A DNA stretch of 64,000 nucleotides from Musa acuminata AAA Group (GCF_036884655.1 NC_088339.1:29110501-29174500), one strand, 5' to 3'. Shown: positions 36,769 to 50,680, counted from the stretch's first letter. The notes: generated from the letters alone by a model not told the origin. Made by a program: numbers and translations.

Positions 36769-38081
36769 GTTAGAGCAGCATTAAATGATCGAGGTGGGGA
36801 TGGCCGGTGTCGCGGCTGCACATCATTCGCAAATAAGTCTGCTAAACACTCCAAAGATAACATCGAGACAGAGAGATGTAGAACACAGCGGAAGGAATGG
36901 CTAGAGAAGACAGCAACAGAGATTGAGGCCCCTTCCCGTTCTGGCTTAAAAGCCATGTGGAGGTATGTGCATCATCTTCCTCGAAAGAGCTGTAGTTATC
37001 TTGAGTATTATAATGAAAGGAGTGTATCCTTCCCATCATTCGGTTGCTAAGCCTGAGTCCTCTAAGCTTCCCAGCAGAACTAGCAAAACAGAGCATTGAG
37101 TAAACGGGAAAGCATATCGAACTCTCCATTGTGTCGTTCTTCAACAGTGAGAACGAGACTTACAGAAGCCAATATCCAAGAACAAAAGTTGAATAAGAGT
37201 GAATCAAGAATTCCTCGGAAAGGAAATTGGAATCTTACTTGATGATTAAACAATTTTAGGAAAGATACTTTTCTATCAAGTCATGCATAAGAAAATGTCG
37301 TTATGTTTGTCTTTCCACTGGATCTTCACGTTCATCAGCCTCTTTACCAAACGGCAGCAGCCATTCCTGCCAACCTTCCTTCAAAACTACCAGTCACAGC
37401 CAAACAGTTTCACGAGTCCGTGACCTTTGCAATGTCTCGTCGGTGGCTTACATGGAGACAACGGAGTGAAAGGACGAGTCGTCGCATTTTGTTTGACGAA
37501 ATCATTCAATGTTTTCTGCTCCATGTCTCACGGCCATGGGGCAGCAGCAACATGAAAGAAGACTGCAAACCTCAGGCTCCTGCACAAGCAGCCATCGAGC
37601 TCTTGACTTAGAAGACATTCTGCGAAGGCCACCAGAATTGTCGGCCGCCGCATGTGATCTCCCATGCCAAACACTTCGAACACGAAGGAGCACCAAATGT
37701 TGATATGTTACAGTGCCTTGCATTCGCGTATCCCTTTTACCTTTGTTCTGCTTGAAGACTTGGAACCTATGACTCTTTTCTTTCATACTTTTCTTGGTAT
37801 TTATGGTGGAAATACTACTTTTGAGGAAGAATTATTGCCCCAATGAAAGAGCTATAGAACAATAACGGAGTCCAAGATTGTCGGTAATTTGGTCGAACAC
37901 ATGGTATGTATCGTGCAAACTTCACACAAGTGAACAGAGGCATCACCCTGAGAAGAGTGACGTTCGCTACGATTTGTAGCTAACTCAAAACTACATCTAA
38001 TTTGTTCTGAAGTAGACTGACCGACCGATGGCAGAAAGAATCGAGAGAAGAAATGCCGAGAAGAAATGCCGCCTCCCTCTG
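36769..38081. other. Intergenic stretch, no supported gene
   Basis: Probably the upstream region of the bHLH locus and the 3' region of the first GT61 gene, both on the minus strand. Short frames on both strands lack motifs. Confidence 0.45.
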
Positions 38082-40115
38082 CTACTGGATCATGTTCTGC
38101 AGTGCTTCCCACAGAACACCCTTGAACCTGTTCACATCGAGCTTCACGTTCTGGGTCTTCATGAACGTCGACCTTACGACTTTGAACGCGCTGCCGTGGA
38201 ACGACATAGGGTCCGTGAACACACGGTGGTCTCTTGGATACTGCTCCGTCAGAGTGCTCTCTTCTATGGTAATGCTGTGCTGCAGGTACTTGAGCCCCAT
38301 GGCCATCGCAGGGTACCCAAAATCCAGCATCGACATCCACTCCAGCCCACCCCACGGAACAATCTGAATCATGGTGGCGTTCAGCGGCAGGAACACAAAG
38401 TTGGTGAGGCCAGCGCCGTGCACCCCCATCATCACGTCGCAGGAGTTGACGGTCCGCGCGAACTGAGCCATGTCGGATGACACATTTGCTTCGTCGACCA
38501 CCACCTCGAAACCCAACCCCTCCGCCATTGCCACTATCTCGCCGACGTTGGTGAACGCTCGCGTTTTCTTCCGCGCGATGATCAGCAGCCTTGGCTTCCT
38601 CGCAGCGAGGTCTTCGATGTTGTTCACCGTTTCTCGCTGCAACGAGTAGGTGCTCCTTATAAATCTGGTGAAGTCGATCAAGGTGTAGCCATTGGGAGCT
38701 CTCGCCGGGTCGATTTGGAACTCCTGGTGCGCCCGAAGGCCTACGATGACCTGCTTGAAGCAGTGCACTTCCTCGTCGCCGTCGAAGTCCATCACCGGGT
38801 ACTTGGACAGCCTCTGGAGCACAAGACGGTACTTGTTGATCCACCAGCGCCGGAAGTCGGTCACCACGAACTGGACCTCCCCGTCGAACTGGCGGGCGGT
38901 CACGAATAGAGGAACAAGCAGGTCGCTGAAGTCGTGGAAGAGGTTCCCGGTGTACCCGCTAACGGAGAAGACTATGGCGGAAACATTGTGGTGGACGGTG
39001 CATCGAGGGGCTTCGCTGGTGGCTCTGATGGTGAGTTCTCTAACCTCGCGGAGACAGGTCTCATCTCCCTTGCGAGGATATGGATGGACTCGCCATGCTT
39101 CTTTGTGCTCTGTGTTGTTGGCTGACTGCATGAACAGGACAGACGAAGAGTTCCCGGGAATCCTGATATCTCCATACAATTCACAGATATCTACTCGTTC
39201 GTCTGAAAGATCACATGATGACTTCCTCTCCAGAGTTTGGATTTGCTCACCTCCTTCTTCGCATCAAAAAAAGATTTAGGAAGGGTTAAGAGTCGAACAG
39301 AATAGATAAAGGGATTCAGTTCTTTTTAGTGAGGTATGACTTATGGTAATAATATCTATCTCATGATTAGGAATATTTATGCTTCCAAGTATTTAATGTT
39401 CCAAGTATTGACATGATATAATACCTGCTAGTTCATGAGTTCTTGCTACTTCCTGCGAAGTGGAGTCAACAACGATGGCATTCTTTTCTCCTTGGATACT
39501 CTTCTCTTTCTCATCATTGCTTTCTGCTGCATGCGGAGCACTGTTAGCTTTTACAGATTTCAAGCTAGATCGCCTTTCAAAAGGGAAAGGGAATTGCATA
39601 TCAGCCGATGAATATGGAACACAAGCGCAAGTAGATTACCTGATGCCTGAGAGTTTTGTGGATCTTTCCCTCCCGAAGCAGTGGAATGCCTTCCGTTCTC
39701 ATCTCCATTCAACACATCGTCACCTAAAGAAAGATGAACAAAGCCAAAACCTTTCAGACAACCAACGCCAAGTACGAGCTCAAAATAGCATTCCCATGCC
39801 CTGCATAAGAGTAAAGCATCCGAGATCCGCACAATACCTGATATTGGAGTCGGCATCGATGTCCTAAAACCGACTGCAACACGAATCAGCGCGGGTTATT
39901 AGCTCAAGAACAAGGAATTAGCAGTGACAACATAGACGAAGGGGAAAGCGAAAGGAAGTGCGTAGCTTACAGCTCGAGCGAACTAGTCCCCGAGGCTTAG
40001 ACGCCACCAAATAGGTCATCGTGACCAGGAAGCATCCGACGAGGAGCATCACGAGTCTCAATCTTCGCGACTGGTTGCCATTCCTTGCCAGCTTCAGTTT
40101 GGAGCCCATCTTCAT
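38082..40115 (-). CDS. GT61 family glycosyltransferase, XAT-like (4 exons)
   Basis: Minus-strand exons 40115-39971, 39723-39640, 39547-39425 and 39256-38082 all meet at phase 1 and give 508 aa. Exon 1 encodes a type II signal anchor (RLRLVMLLVGCFLVTMTYLV) after a basic N-terminus. The two small exons encode an acidic/Ser-rich stem. The large exon holds the GT61 domain: CELYGDIRIPGNSS, WRVHPYPRKGDE, NLFHDFSDLLVPLF, GVHGAGLTNFVFLP and EESTLTEQYPRDH. GT61 clade-A enzymes in grasses (XAT, XAX1) add arabinose or xylose to xylan in the Golgi. Donor and acceptor here are unknown. The acceptor of the last exon (39256 or a few bases inside) is uncertain. It is the first of three related genes in 16 kb. 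Confidence 0.9.
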
Positions 40116-43100
40116 CGGCTCTGCTGCAGCACCGCTCCTCTCTTTGCTCGTAACCGAGCAAGACGGCAGCCTCTACAACAAAAAGGCGCAGAGTTTGGGG
40201 ACATATAATGACTATGGGTATGAGTCATAGGTATGAGTCATAGGGAATGGGTGAGTGTGACAAGGACCAAATATGTAATTTTGACTCCTCAAACAGGAGG
40301 CCACTTCCACCCTTTCTTCTTCTTCTTCTTCCTCCACATCTTGGTTTGCATGCTTGCGAGTGGCGTGGGTCCACCGGCTTGACGTTGGAGCGACTTGGAC
40401 CGGGTTAGACGTAATTCTATTCCTGAGAAGGAGCAGGAAAGGATGATGGAGCTTCACTGCTACCATTTACTTCACTGAAGATACACATGCAGCAGAATTG
40501 TTCCAACCGGGGGGATGGCCAACTCAGGTCTTCTGGTCCAACTAGAGAAACTAGAAGAAGCAGAGCAAAGGATTTTGGAATCCAATAATACGTTGGATGT
40601 AAGATGTAGGAGGGAGTGATCAGCTCGTGCAATTATTGAGTAGGGTGGTGGGTACAAAAAGGTGCAGAGAAAGCAGAATCTTCCCAGCTTTTACTGCAAT
40701 GCTCCTCGAGTCACTTGCTTCAAATGCATGACAGGTGACGCAGGAAGAAGAAGCAAAATGTACCGTCGAAATGCCCCTACCGACTCTGTGCCTGTCCTCC
40801 CACCATTAGAAGTCCGTCTTTAATCCGACAGAATCACCATTTCACGTGAACCGCATATCGATTTCCCTCGGTGATGTATTAGTGCTGCACACACCACCCC
40901 GTGGATGCTCATCTCATCATCTCCTGTACGAATTCTATACATGACAGATGAGTTCGAGTGAGAGACCGATCAAGGTCAAAAAATCTATATTAGAGCAGAC
41001 ATCAATTCAATCAAAATATTTAGATTATGACATCCAATTTTTTCAATTTGCATGTAGTATTTTCTTGGTAGTTAAATTGTCATCTCAAAGATCTTAGTCA
41101 CGAAGTCAAGCAAAATCTCAGTCCTACATCTCGAAATGTTCATAGGCTTCCATCAAATAAGAACGGCAGGGCCTTTGTCAAAACATCGGTAGCTATTATT
41201 TTAACTAAGAACAAAAAAAAAAGAAAAAAGTACTTGATTTCATAACCCCATTTAGCCACACTTGAGATTATATCTCATAATTATCTTATTTCACATAATA
41301 TCATTTAATATGCAACTAAGCTGAGTGTTGTTATCCTCCTTCGTACTCTCCCGATAGATCGGATTGTACTTTGGATTTATTTTTCTTTTGATGTTGAGAT
41401 TTTAAATCGATTATGAATAAGTTGGAATCAAATGGGTCAAAGTTAATATACATTTAAACATGAATATTCTTAACGTCACTTATTTTTGACTTTGCTGTGA
41501 CACAAATATCTCCGGAAAATCATGTTTCGTAAGTTAATATACATTTGATAAGATTATTTAGTCCCACATTGATTGAAGAGGATGAGTACGAGAATCAATG
41601 ACTCGTAAGTCCGTTAGATCTCTCTTATCATAATAGGTGATTTTTAGAACTGACATATTCTAAAACTAATAAAAACGAGTATGCCAAAGAAACAATTCCT
41701 TACTGATCATACCAATAGGCCGATGATGGTCGCTTACTTTTGACTTTGCTGTGGCACAAATGTCTCCGGGAAACCGTGTTCGGCAAGTCAATTCGTCGGC
41801 ACATCTTTTTGCCGCGTGCTGTGAGGTTCGTCCGTTCGGCAAAGGCCGAAGAATTTGTCGAATCCTCAACCGGTCATCTAATCTGAAAGCAGATGGTTTG
41901 GTAGGAGATCGGACCAATATAAGAAGATGCCGAAGTTATCGAGGCTGCTCTCGTATCGGTCGTCGTCGACGTCGTCACCGCTCAAGCTGTCATGCAAGTG
42001 GTTTCCGACCGGAAGCCATTGGCGGGTATATGAGTCACCCATTTCCGCACGTAAGCTATTCGATCTTTTTCCTCTGTGGTGGGATCGAGAAGGACTCGTG
42101 GATTTCAATGTTTTCGATTCTGCCCATTTTAGGTATCCATTCATCCATCGATTATATGTTTCTTTTTTGCTTATCGTTGATAATGTGCTTCACCTGCCAT
42201 CAGACTCGATCACATCCCGAGAATAAAATTGTCATACACAGACAATAAGTAACGACCGACGACGACGATAACATCGAGGGGTTGACATATTCTTTTAGAT
42301 TCATAGAATCGACGTAAGGAATTCAACCATAGGACTTTTTTTGTGTGAATTATTTTTTGAAATTAGGATTTGAATTTTGCATAAATAACACATGCATCTT
42401 AAATTTCTAATGGGGACGCGAGTGAATACTTTAAATACTTGTATATCTCTATAGTAAGTCTAGAGAGGATGAAAAAAAATATTTTTAAGATTTACATGTT
42501 CTGATTGTGATCGACTGAATGCATTTATATCTCGATTTCATCTAGTGAAGATCTTAGATTTTCTTCATGGATGTCGGTGAGGAGCATCGAACCATATAAA
42601 TCTTACAACATTGACTCTCTCAATTATTATTTATATGATGTAATGTATATATAAAGGGATTATATTTTAATTTTGTGATTGACACAATATATTTTAATTT
42701 TCATGGACCTATATAGATGAGGATCATCAAATCATATAAATACTCCCTTAGGTTTGTGTTTACTATTAATCTTTTTTTTTTTTCTTTGCTTTTGATATCA
42801 AAGTCTTCTCTCCCATTTTTTCATGGTATCTATCATTAGAGAATGTATTCGTAAAGAGATTCATAGTTGAATTTAGATTAAGTCAATTGATTTTTTTTTA
42901 TTTTAAGTTACTTTTAGACATATATGAGAAATATCGAAGCACATAAATTTTATATCAATTTTTTTTATTTGATATCGATGTTTTCGCTTCCCGACAAACA
43001 AACATCAACACAAACTCGAATAAAATCAATCACAATGTGAATAAAGTGGAAAATTAAATATGCAACAAAAGGTCAGAAATGAGAGAAACATCGAATTTGG

Positions 43101-43580
43101 CCAAAGTTGCCGAATACCGGTATATGTGTGGGTGTGAGAAATGAGTTGTTTGAGGGTCCACATCAACTGCTCGCTGTCCACCGAAGACTTGCCACCGAAT
43201 CAGGAATAGCAACACCAACAATCGAAGCAGCCATTATTGCCTACGGAATGAAAGCTGACAGCAGCTCGTCGCACAAAGTCACATCGAGAATAGCCAAAGC
43301 CATTAAACACAAAGCTCCTCTGCGAAGACTAATCAGAAGGACAAAGGGCGAGGCATTCAATGCGTGCGGCCCGCCAAAGCCGGTGAATTGGGTCCCACCC
43401 ATCATCAGATCCCACGAATGAACTATTGAAATGCATCGTTCGTTTCCTATGACTCTCGAGGATGAAATTGCTGGAAATTTCTTCTCTTTTTCTTTTGGCT
43501 AAAATTATACTTTATTAATTAAAAAAAAAACTTATATTTATTTTATCCAAACTAATAAAATTATTATTATTAAATAATAT

Positions 43581-43662
<82 letters not shown>

Positions 43663-44400
43663 GTATATATATACACACACACGAGGTTTTGAGCAAGAAA
43701 GGTCCAAACCTGTTCAGGTGAGGCCATTAATAGCTCATCCGAGCGTATGAATTGCCAAAAACAGAGTGTCATTTATTAGACATTGTTGTGTCAGAGTGCT
43801 CTCCTCATCACTGATGCCATTCTGCAACGATCTGATTGACAATGCTGGCAGCAAGTAGAAGGTTTGGCTTCTTCTCCTTCTCCGGTCCTTATGGCAGATT
43901 ACTCTCGCTTGAGCACATATACAACTCACATTTTGAAGTGTGGAATTACGAGCTTCATCTATCACAAATTATGTGTCTTGTATAACTTCACAAAGAAACG
44001 ATCTAATCATCCCATTTGATGATTTGCAAATCTGAAAAGAGAACGTTTCCACTGGTGATGGCATGTTTAATCCGTATAACGAAATAAAATCCTTGAGTTC
44101 TTATAAAGAGAAAAGGAACAAGGGAAGAAAATAGTTCTATTGTTGTAAAGAATCGAACAATATGCTTGATGCACGCCAAGTGCGACATAAAAAATATACA
44201 ATAGATTCAAGTAAATATGATTGTCGTAAATATATTATGTCCTGGTTGGATCTTTGACAATTCGGAAAAACCAAAACAAAATAAGTATATGTAAATAAAA
44301 ATGACTTTCTGATGCAACCGCAAATGAAGTAAGAGAATAAAGAACACACACTCTATTTTCCTGGAAAGCACTGGGGGAACTTCATGTTTGTTTAATCTTA
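40116..44400. other. Intergenic DNA between GT61 genes, repeats only
   Basis: No gene was supported. Present are a ttcttcttcttcttcttcc tract near 40316 and a direct repeat of about 62 bp (41477-41540 and 41731-41791). A tagtcccacattgattgaag motif near 41560, often seen in plant LTRs, is also present, as is an AT-rich zone from 42250 to 43080. A frame at 43107-43421 has no recognised family. Confidence 0.45.
43589..43671. repeat. (TA)n microsatellite with ATGTATAT interruptions
   Basis: About 80 bases of alternating TA/TG dinucleotides flanked by ACACAC on both sides. Confidence 0.9.
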
Positions 44401-44442
44401 TTAAGAAAAATACAATGCGAATTAATCAAGGCGAGTAGCTTC

Positions 44443-44498
44443 AAACTGGTGCCGCTATCTACCGTTGACGAAACTGGTGCCGCTATCTACCGTTGACG
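44443..44498. repeat. Perfect 28-bp tandem duplication across a stop codon
   Basis: aaactggtgccgctatctac plus cgttgacg occurs twice without mismatch (44443-44470, 44471-44498). The inner copy contains the TAG stop of the GT61 gene read on the minus strand. Confidence 0.92.
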
Positions 44499-47400
44499 AA
44501 GAAGCTCAAGGGCATGCAGTAAAGTACTGCTGAACCTCTCTGTATCGAGCTTCACACCCTGTTTGAAAAAGTACAGCTCGATCATTCGATCCCACCCATG
44601 TTTTCGGTAAGCTTCCTTCTGATCGGAGAGCACTGGATCACCTCTAGAAAACTGCTCTGTCAGTGTGCTCTCTTCTAGACTTATCATATACTGCAAGTAG
44701 TGCATCTTCATGCTTATGGTAGCCAATCCAAAGTCAATCCAACTTATCCCCTCCAATCCACCCAGAGGAATAACTTGGATCACCACTGCATTGGTTGGAA
44801 GGAAGACAAGATTAGTTAGCCCGGCGCCGTGAACTCCCAGCATCACATCACATGAGTTAACTATGCGCGCAAATTCAGCCAAGTCATACTTCGCCTCTGC
44901 AACAACAGGTTCAAAGCCCATCTCTTCCACTTTCCGAACTATTTCATCGACATTGGCAAATATTCTCGTCCACTTCCTTGCAATAATTAGGATTCTAGGC
45001 TTCTTATCTTGATCTGGTCCCAGTTTAATCGTGGTGTCACGCTCCAATGCAAAAGATTTTCTGACATGCCTTCCAAAATCAACCATTGAGAGACCGTAAG
45101 GGGACCTTGAGGGCTCAATGCTCATCTCCTTGTGGAATTTAAGACCCACGATAACACGAGGATAGCAGCGAACTGTATGGTCCTGGTTGAAGTCAATGAT
45201 CTCATAATTAGTGAGCGGTTTTAGTAGTTTTCGATACTTGTCATTCCATATTGGAAGAATCTCACTTATTAGAAACTGAACTTCCCCGTTGAACTGTTGG
45301 GATGTTGTAAAGATAGGGATAAGTATATCAGTGAAGTCATGGAAGAAGTTCCCCATATAACCACCAGTTGAGAAGACTATTGCCGGAACTGTGCTACGTA
45401 TGGCACATTTAGGAGCACCATGAGGAGACAAAGTTTTCACTGACATTTCAGTGACGCGAGCCATCGCTCTAGCATCTCCTTTCCGAGGATGAGGCTTCAA
45501 CTGCCATGATTCTTGTATGTTTGTACCATTTGTATTTGAGGAAGTAACAAAGACGATGGAGGAAGAGTTTCCATGGATCCTAATATCACCCTCCATCTCA
45601 CAATAATCATTCCTTCTATCTGAAAAATCACAAAAGGGATTTCTTGGAAGTTTCTCCTTTTGGGGCCTTGTCTCTGCACAAAAAATTATAAGCTTTAAAT
45701 ACAACAAACATGTTTAATTTCAATTCCTAGATCTGGAGTTCATCCACTTCTCTTCCGAGGAAAAAGCTAAATTTCAAAAATATTAATTTAGCTTTATGAA
45801 ATTGTCTCAATAACTGGACAATTTTCAGTGTGTATATTTTCTTTGACATGAAAATTGTGTCTGAACTTTCTATTTATTTTCAGAAACAAAGGTGATAATT
45901 CACTTTGTCTTTAGTAAGGATTTGTAAAAGAGAAACACAAGGCTTTATAATTACAAGAAAATCTACATCTTTCGTGCAAATTAAGACTAACGAAAGAAGC
46001 ATTAATAAGACTAACATATATATAGCAGAATAACATCGAGGATTATCATCTTTCACCAGCAATAGGTTTCCTATAATAATCCAGGAAATAGTGTACATTA
46101 ATTCTATATTAGTCATCCCAAACTTACATCAGCTTCTATTTATGAAGTCAACAAGCATTCAATTATTTGGACTTGTTGCTACAAGGAGAACAAAAACGTC
46201 TAGTGTATTTTTAGTTGCACTTCACAAGTATACACCTTTAATTCCATGTAATGCAGAATTAATGGAATTGATTTTCTAGCCCAAGAAAGAATAATAAAAT
46301 GTAAGTGCCATATCGTTAGGCAAGCAAAAACAGACACAAATGATGTACTTATCTAAAATTGAGGCACCTTTTGTGACCAATTCATTATCTTTAATGCTAA
46401 ACCTTGACATTTCTTGTATATTTGGTCCTTGTCCCTCTATGAACATTCCATAAGAAGGATTAAGCACTAAGGTAAATCAAATAGAAATGAACTTGATAAA
46501 GACATTGAAATAAAAGCAGATAGAAATGGACTTTCTCTAAGAGATTGAAAAGTATATGTATAACGAAGATTGAGAGTGGATTCACAATCTTGAAAGACTT
46601 GAGCTAATGGTGGTTGGTGATTGTGAGTATGCACTGAGGAACTAGTTGGTTACCGATGCCCGTCGAGAAGAAATCCTTGAATTTACGATGCGTCAACTTG
46701 CTAAAGCAGAATATTTACTTCTTTTCTTGGTGTTCTATCAGGGTGATTGAGTAATCTTCCTGTTTGCCATTAACAATAGACGACAATGCACAAGGAAGCT
46801 ATCAATGTGAGCTCTTCCTATTTGTCGTATGTTTCTCAAATCTTTTCAGCTACATATAGTCTGCAGATATCAACAAAAAATTCTACCTTGAGATGCTGCC
46901 AATTCCAGGAACCTCAAATCCACCTGCATTCTATCAACGCGTCTGTTCTTCTCCATTCCTAGTTTGCATGAGGATCGGACATCATGGATAACAGATGGAA
47001 TTGATCCTAAAATCAAATTGGGATTCTACCACCGGACTCCAACTTTTTGTAGTGCATTCAGAAAAACATGAAGAATCGGCTTCAGAAATAAAAAGAAACC
47101 AACGATTGCAGTCCATTGGAAGTTGAAAGTCTAATACGAGTACAGAAGGTATTCATCCTTACATATGTAGCTTGCTTTTCTCTACGTCTACAAGACTATT
47201 CTTTCTCCTACTTCTCTCTCAATTATCTTATTTCCAGATAATTTCCCTGTGTAATCTCACCCTTTCTTCTTTTCCCTCTTCCCATCTACTACTGCTTTCC
47301 TATTGACCTCCCTTTGAGGTGTTCTTGCCCTCTCTGATCCTTACTGTCGAATCGATTGTAGGTGTTCACGAATCTCTAAAAGCAAGTGTTTTTTTATGTT

Positions 47401-47790
47401 GAGTGGCAAGAAAATTCGTGGCCGATTAGAAGAGTTTCTGCAACAATCATCTCAGATTCAAGAAGGCCAGCGAAAATAGGCTTACCTGCTGGATCAGAAG
47501 CTGTGATCTTGTGTTCTTCCTTGGGAACAGGAGGAGCCGCTTGATTTGAACGCCAGAAGGTCACTACACAACCAAATAAGATTGGGGGAAAATTAGCAAG
47601 ACGATGAACTCAGCAGTCCACGGCACGAACATCTACGAGTACAGGATCAGAACAACTCACGGTTGGAGAAGGAAACAACATAGCTGGTGTACACCACAAG
47701 AAGGATCATCGACAGCAGAAAGCATCCTCCAAGCAGCGCCGACCTGAGCCTTTGGGGTTCTCCTCGGCTGGGGCTCTTATGCTTCGCCAT
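44487..47790 (-). CDS. GT61 family glycosyltransferase, XAT-like (3 exons)
   Basis: Minus-strand exons 47790-47661, 47563-47486 and 45673-44487 join at phase 1 and give 464 aa. Exon 1 encodes a basic start and a membrane anchor (ALLGGCFLLSMILLVVYTSY). The 78-nt stem exon encodes FWRSNQAAPPVPKEEHKITA. The catalytic exon has DYCEMEGDIRIHGNSS, WQLKPHPRKGDA, NFFHDFTDILIPIF, GVHGAGLTNLVFLP and EESTLTEQFSRGD. The family acts in the Golgi on xylan or N-glycans; the substrate here is unknown. The 1.8-kb intron contains another short open stretch (about 46350-46435, MSRFSIKDNELVTKGAS) that does not splice in phase and may be a dead stem exon. A 28-bp duplication spans the stop. Confidence 0.9.
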
Positions 47791-48717
47791 CTCCGATGTA
47801 TCTTCTGGCCACTGCAATTATCTGCAGGAACTTCCCATCTTCTCAAAGAAGGGTTGGGTGAAGGTGGGTGGGGGGCAAACGGCTGACCTGCTCAATAATG
47901 GAGCTCAAGCGCTCTTCTGGTGATGCACCACGCATCAGTTGGGAAGAACTTTTCTGATGACGTTATTCCTGTGTTGACGAAATATTTCTAGGAAAAGGAT
48001 TTGGTGGGCGAGAGTGACATTGTTCTTTAGATTTCGGGAAACGTGTTTGGACTTTTCCTCCAGAGTTGACTAAACTGCATGCTAGAAAATGGTTGATGGT
48101 TACTGGTCGTCATCTCCGTCCATCAAGACCTCGCACGTCTCTCGACGAAAGCCAGCGGCAGAGCGGACGGCGACAAAGTTGCGCAGGCCAGGACGCGGTG
48201 TCGGTGGCGAGTGACTATTTTAGACGATTACGTGATCGAGGTGACAAGTCACGATCAATTATTGTTCAGCGTTACATTAATGCTGCTGCTGAGACCATCA
48301 CAACGTGTAGGTATACCAATAAGTATCCCAAGCGCTTACGAGATTCGTACTGGGGTCCAGCGGGAAGTGGTCTGGGCCCCATCAAATGTCTTGACTGGGC
48401 AAGTCACTCGTGAGATTTGCCGATGCGAATTAGTTGACCCACCGTCTCAATCGCAGTGTATGCCTTATTTTCATTGATTGATTGGGTAGGGGTTGTTGGT
48501 CTCATCCATGGACCAAATAGGCCCAAATGTAGTCTTTGTTGCCGGATCGTAGTTGGGCTTCGATGGGCGAGACAGGCTTCTGCAGAGGCTTCGTGGAGCC
48601 CAACATAATCCCTTCTTCTTCCCCTTATATTTTCATTATAATGGATTTGTGGTGAAAATAAATTTTTAATTAGATATTAAAAAATAGAATTTTTAATAAA
48701 GATAACTAATATCTTCG

Positions 48718-48769
48718 ATATATATATATATATATTAAAGTTTTATAATAATAATAATAATAATAATAA
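48718..48769. repeat. (TA)n and (ATA)n microsatellites
   Basis: About 9 TA units at 48718-48735 and about 8 ATA units at 48745-48769. Confidence 0.85.
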
Positions 48770-49817
48770 CTACTTCATTAAACTATTGCCGGCTATGACG
48801 ACGACTAAGAATATACCAAAGTCCTTAATTCCAAGATAATTATATAAATGATACAAAACAAAAATATAATAAGGCTCTGGCCAAGTCAACTACTGGCTTC
48901 CGGTAGAAGAATCACATGAGGCCGGTTTCCATGCCCCTTTGCTTGAAGAGAACACAATTAGATAACCAAACATCACAGATCACTGATACAGCTTAAACAC
49001 AAGTTGTAATAGATCAAGTAGGCCCATTTTTAATCATAATAACTAAGTAATTGTTGGTATTTAATTGTTGTGAGGAGACAAAAGTAGGGATCTACCAACA
49101 GTGAAGACAAAGAGTGGATGTTACCATCTACCTTACATTTTGTTTCTGTATGCATGCATGCATGCATGCACACTGAAAGATCTCATCACATGAGGACTCT
49201 ACAGGACTTCAAAGCCCGAGAATGGAATTTATATACATACACTCGCATCCATTCATATAAATCTCAACAAAAATACGTACAAGAAACACCACTTTGCATA
49301 GGCTCCTTCCTCTTCCTTGGCCCACCAGCAGAAGGCGTCGTCCCCGGCGGCGCAGAGACTTCCATAGCTTACAGTATTGGAGAGTTTTCAATGTAATAGG
49401 TAAGCCATTAACATCTCAGTGACTTTCACTTCTTGGCTGTTTTCTCTAATTTATTGTAGTTCACATCAATCGTAGTATTTGTTGAATTCATCCGGTAGCA
49501 TCTCTTTGTCTAAATTAGTTGCTTGACAAGCAATACGCTCGTCTTCTTCGACGTCCACTCTCTGAGAGACTCCAGGCTGTTCTCTATTTTTCTGCTTGAA
49601 ATTTATATACACGCATTATTTGATGCATACATAGGAACAGATACTTCTGCATGTGCATCAGCTTTGGTTTGAAGGGTACTATACCTCCTCTGATACAAGT
49701 ATAATGTTGTGATAGCGTGGAACAATGAACTCATAAGATGAGAGCTGGGGAATATGTGTGTCCAGCTTTGCCCTTGAGGAACAGTATGCAGAATTGGGAG
49801 GACCACATAGGAAGGGA

Positions 49818-49825
49818 TATATAAA
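49818..49825 (+). promoter_or_regulatory. TATA box candidate of the third GT61 gene
   Basis: tatataaa lies about 105 bases upstream of the ATG at 49927. Confidence 0.5.
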
Positions 49826-49926
49826 CTATGGTTCAAAGTCGTGTAGCATGCCAACACTGAGCTATATAAAGCAGATAGAGGCAACTTCCAGTTCCATAGC
49901 AGGCTTTTCGAGAGAAGAAGATAGAG

Positions 49927-50620
49927 ATGAGGCGATCCGAGAGCTTTAGCCATCTGAAACCATGGAAGCTCAGCCAGGCTGCCCTCTTCGGATGCCTTCT
50001 GATCATGACAGTGATCCTTGTTTGTCTCATCAAATCTGGTTCTAACACCATCGTTACATGTAAGTCCATGTACTATGTATCAGATGCTGCTTCTTCTTCT
50101 TCTTCTTCTTCTTCTTCTTCTTCTTCATATATGCTGCTGTTTAATTACACCACCCAGTTTCAATTCGCAGTGAATTTGCAGCTATCCAGCTATTCGAATA
50201 TGGCTTTGCCCATGGAGGAGGAACTGAAGACTGGAGGACAAGGTCAGCCATCATTTTTCTCTTCATGATCTCTGAACTTGGATCTGATGTTAATCTAAGA
50301 GGACATATATAAATATATAAATAACTAAATAAATAAATATATCTATATATGTTGATCCAAATTATAGCTTTTGATTCTTCTTGGGAGTACATAAGGAGAT
50401 ATGGATGCGGTTAGCATTTCCAGTGGTCGGAACAGTTCTAAAAAATCTAAGTTGCACCTCGATGGAAATCCATTTGATTTTTTATATGCATCGTCGAGCA
50501 GTCTAGTTGAAAGCGAAAAAGCTGGTAGAAGCATCTTGCGCATGTTTCATGGTTCTGAGTGCAGAGAATAAAAGACATCACCTTGGTGATCCATTAGGAT
50601 GAACTCTTCATTGTACGTAG

Positions 50621-50680
<60 letters not shown>

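Larger units (their letters stand above)
47791..49926. other. Spacer between divergent GT61 genes
   Basis: This 2.1-kb region separates the heads of the minus-strand and plus-strand GT61 genes and should contain both promoters. A frame at 48066-48413 has no family motif. Repeats are TA and ATA microsatellites at 48718-48769 and a gcatgcatgcatgcatgcac run near 49152. Confidence 0.5.

Noticed and set aside
37852..38844. 330-aa minus-strand frame
   Set aside because: A shifted reading of the GT61 catalytic exon with no family signature; the 38082-39256 frame carries all GT61 motifs.
43107..43421. 104-aa plus-strand frame
   Set aside because: No recognisable family; the minus strand also shows a hydrophobic reading, so neither is convincing without conservation data.
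43515..43772. Frame rich in Tyr/Ile on the minus strand
   Set aside because: Translation of the TA microsatellite.
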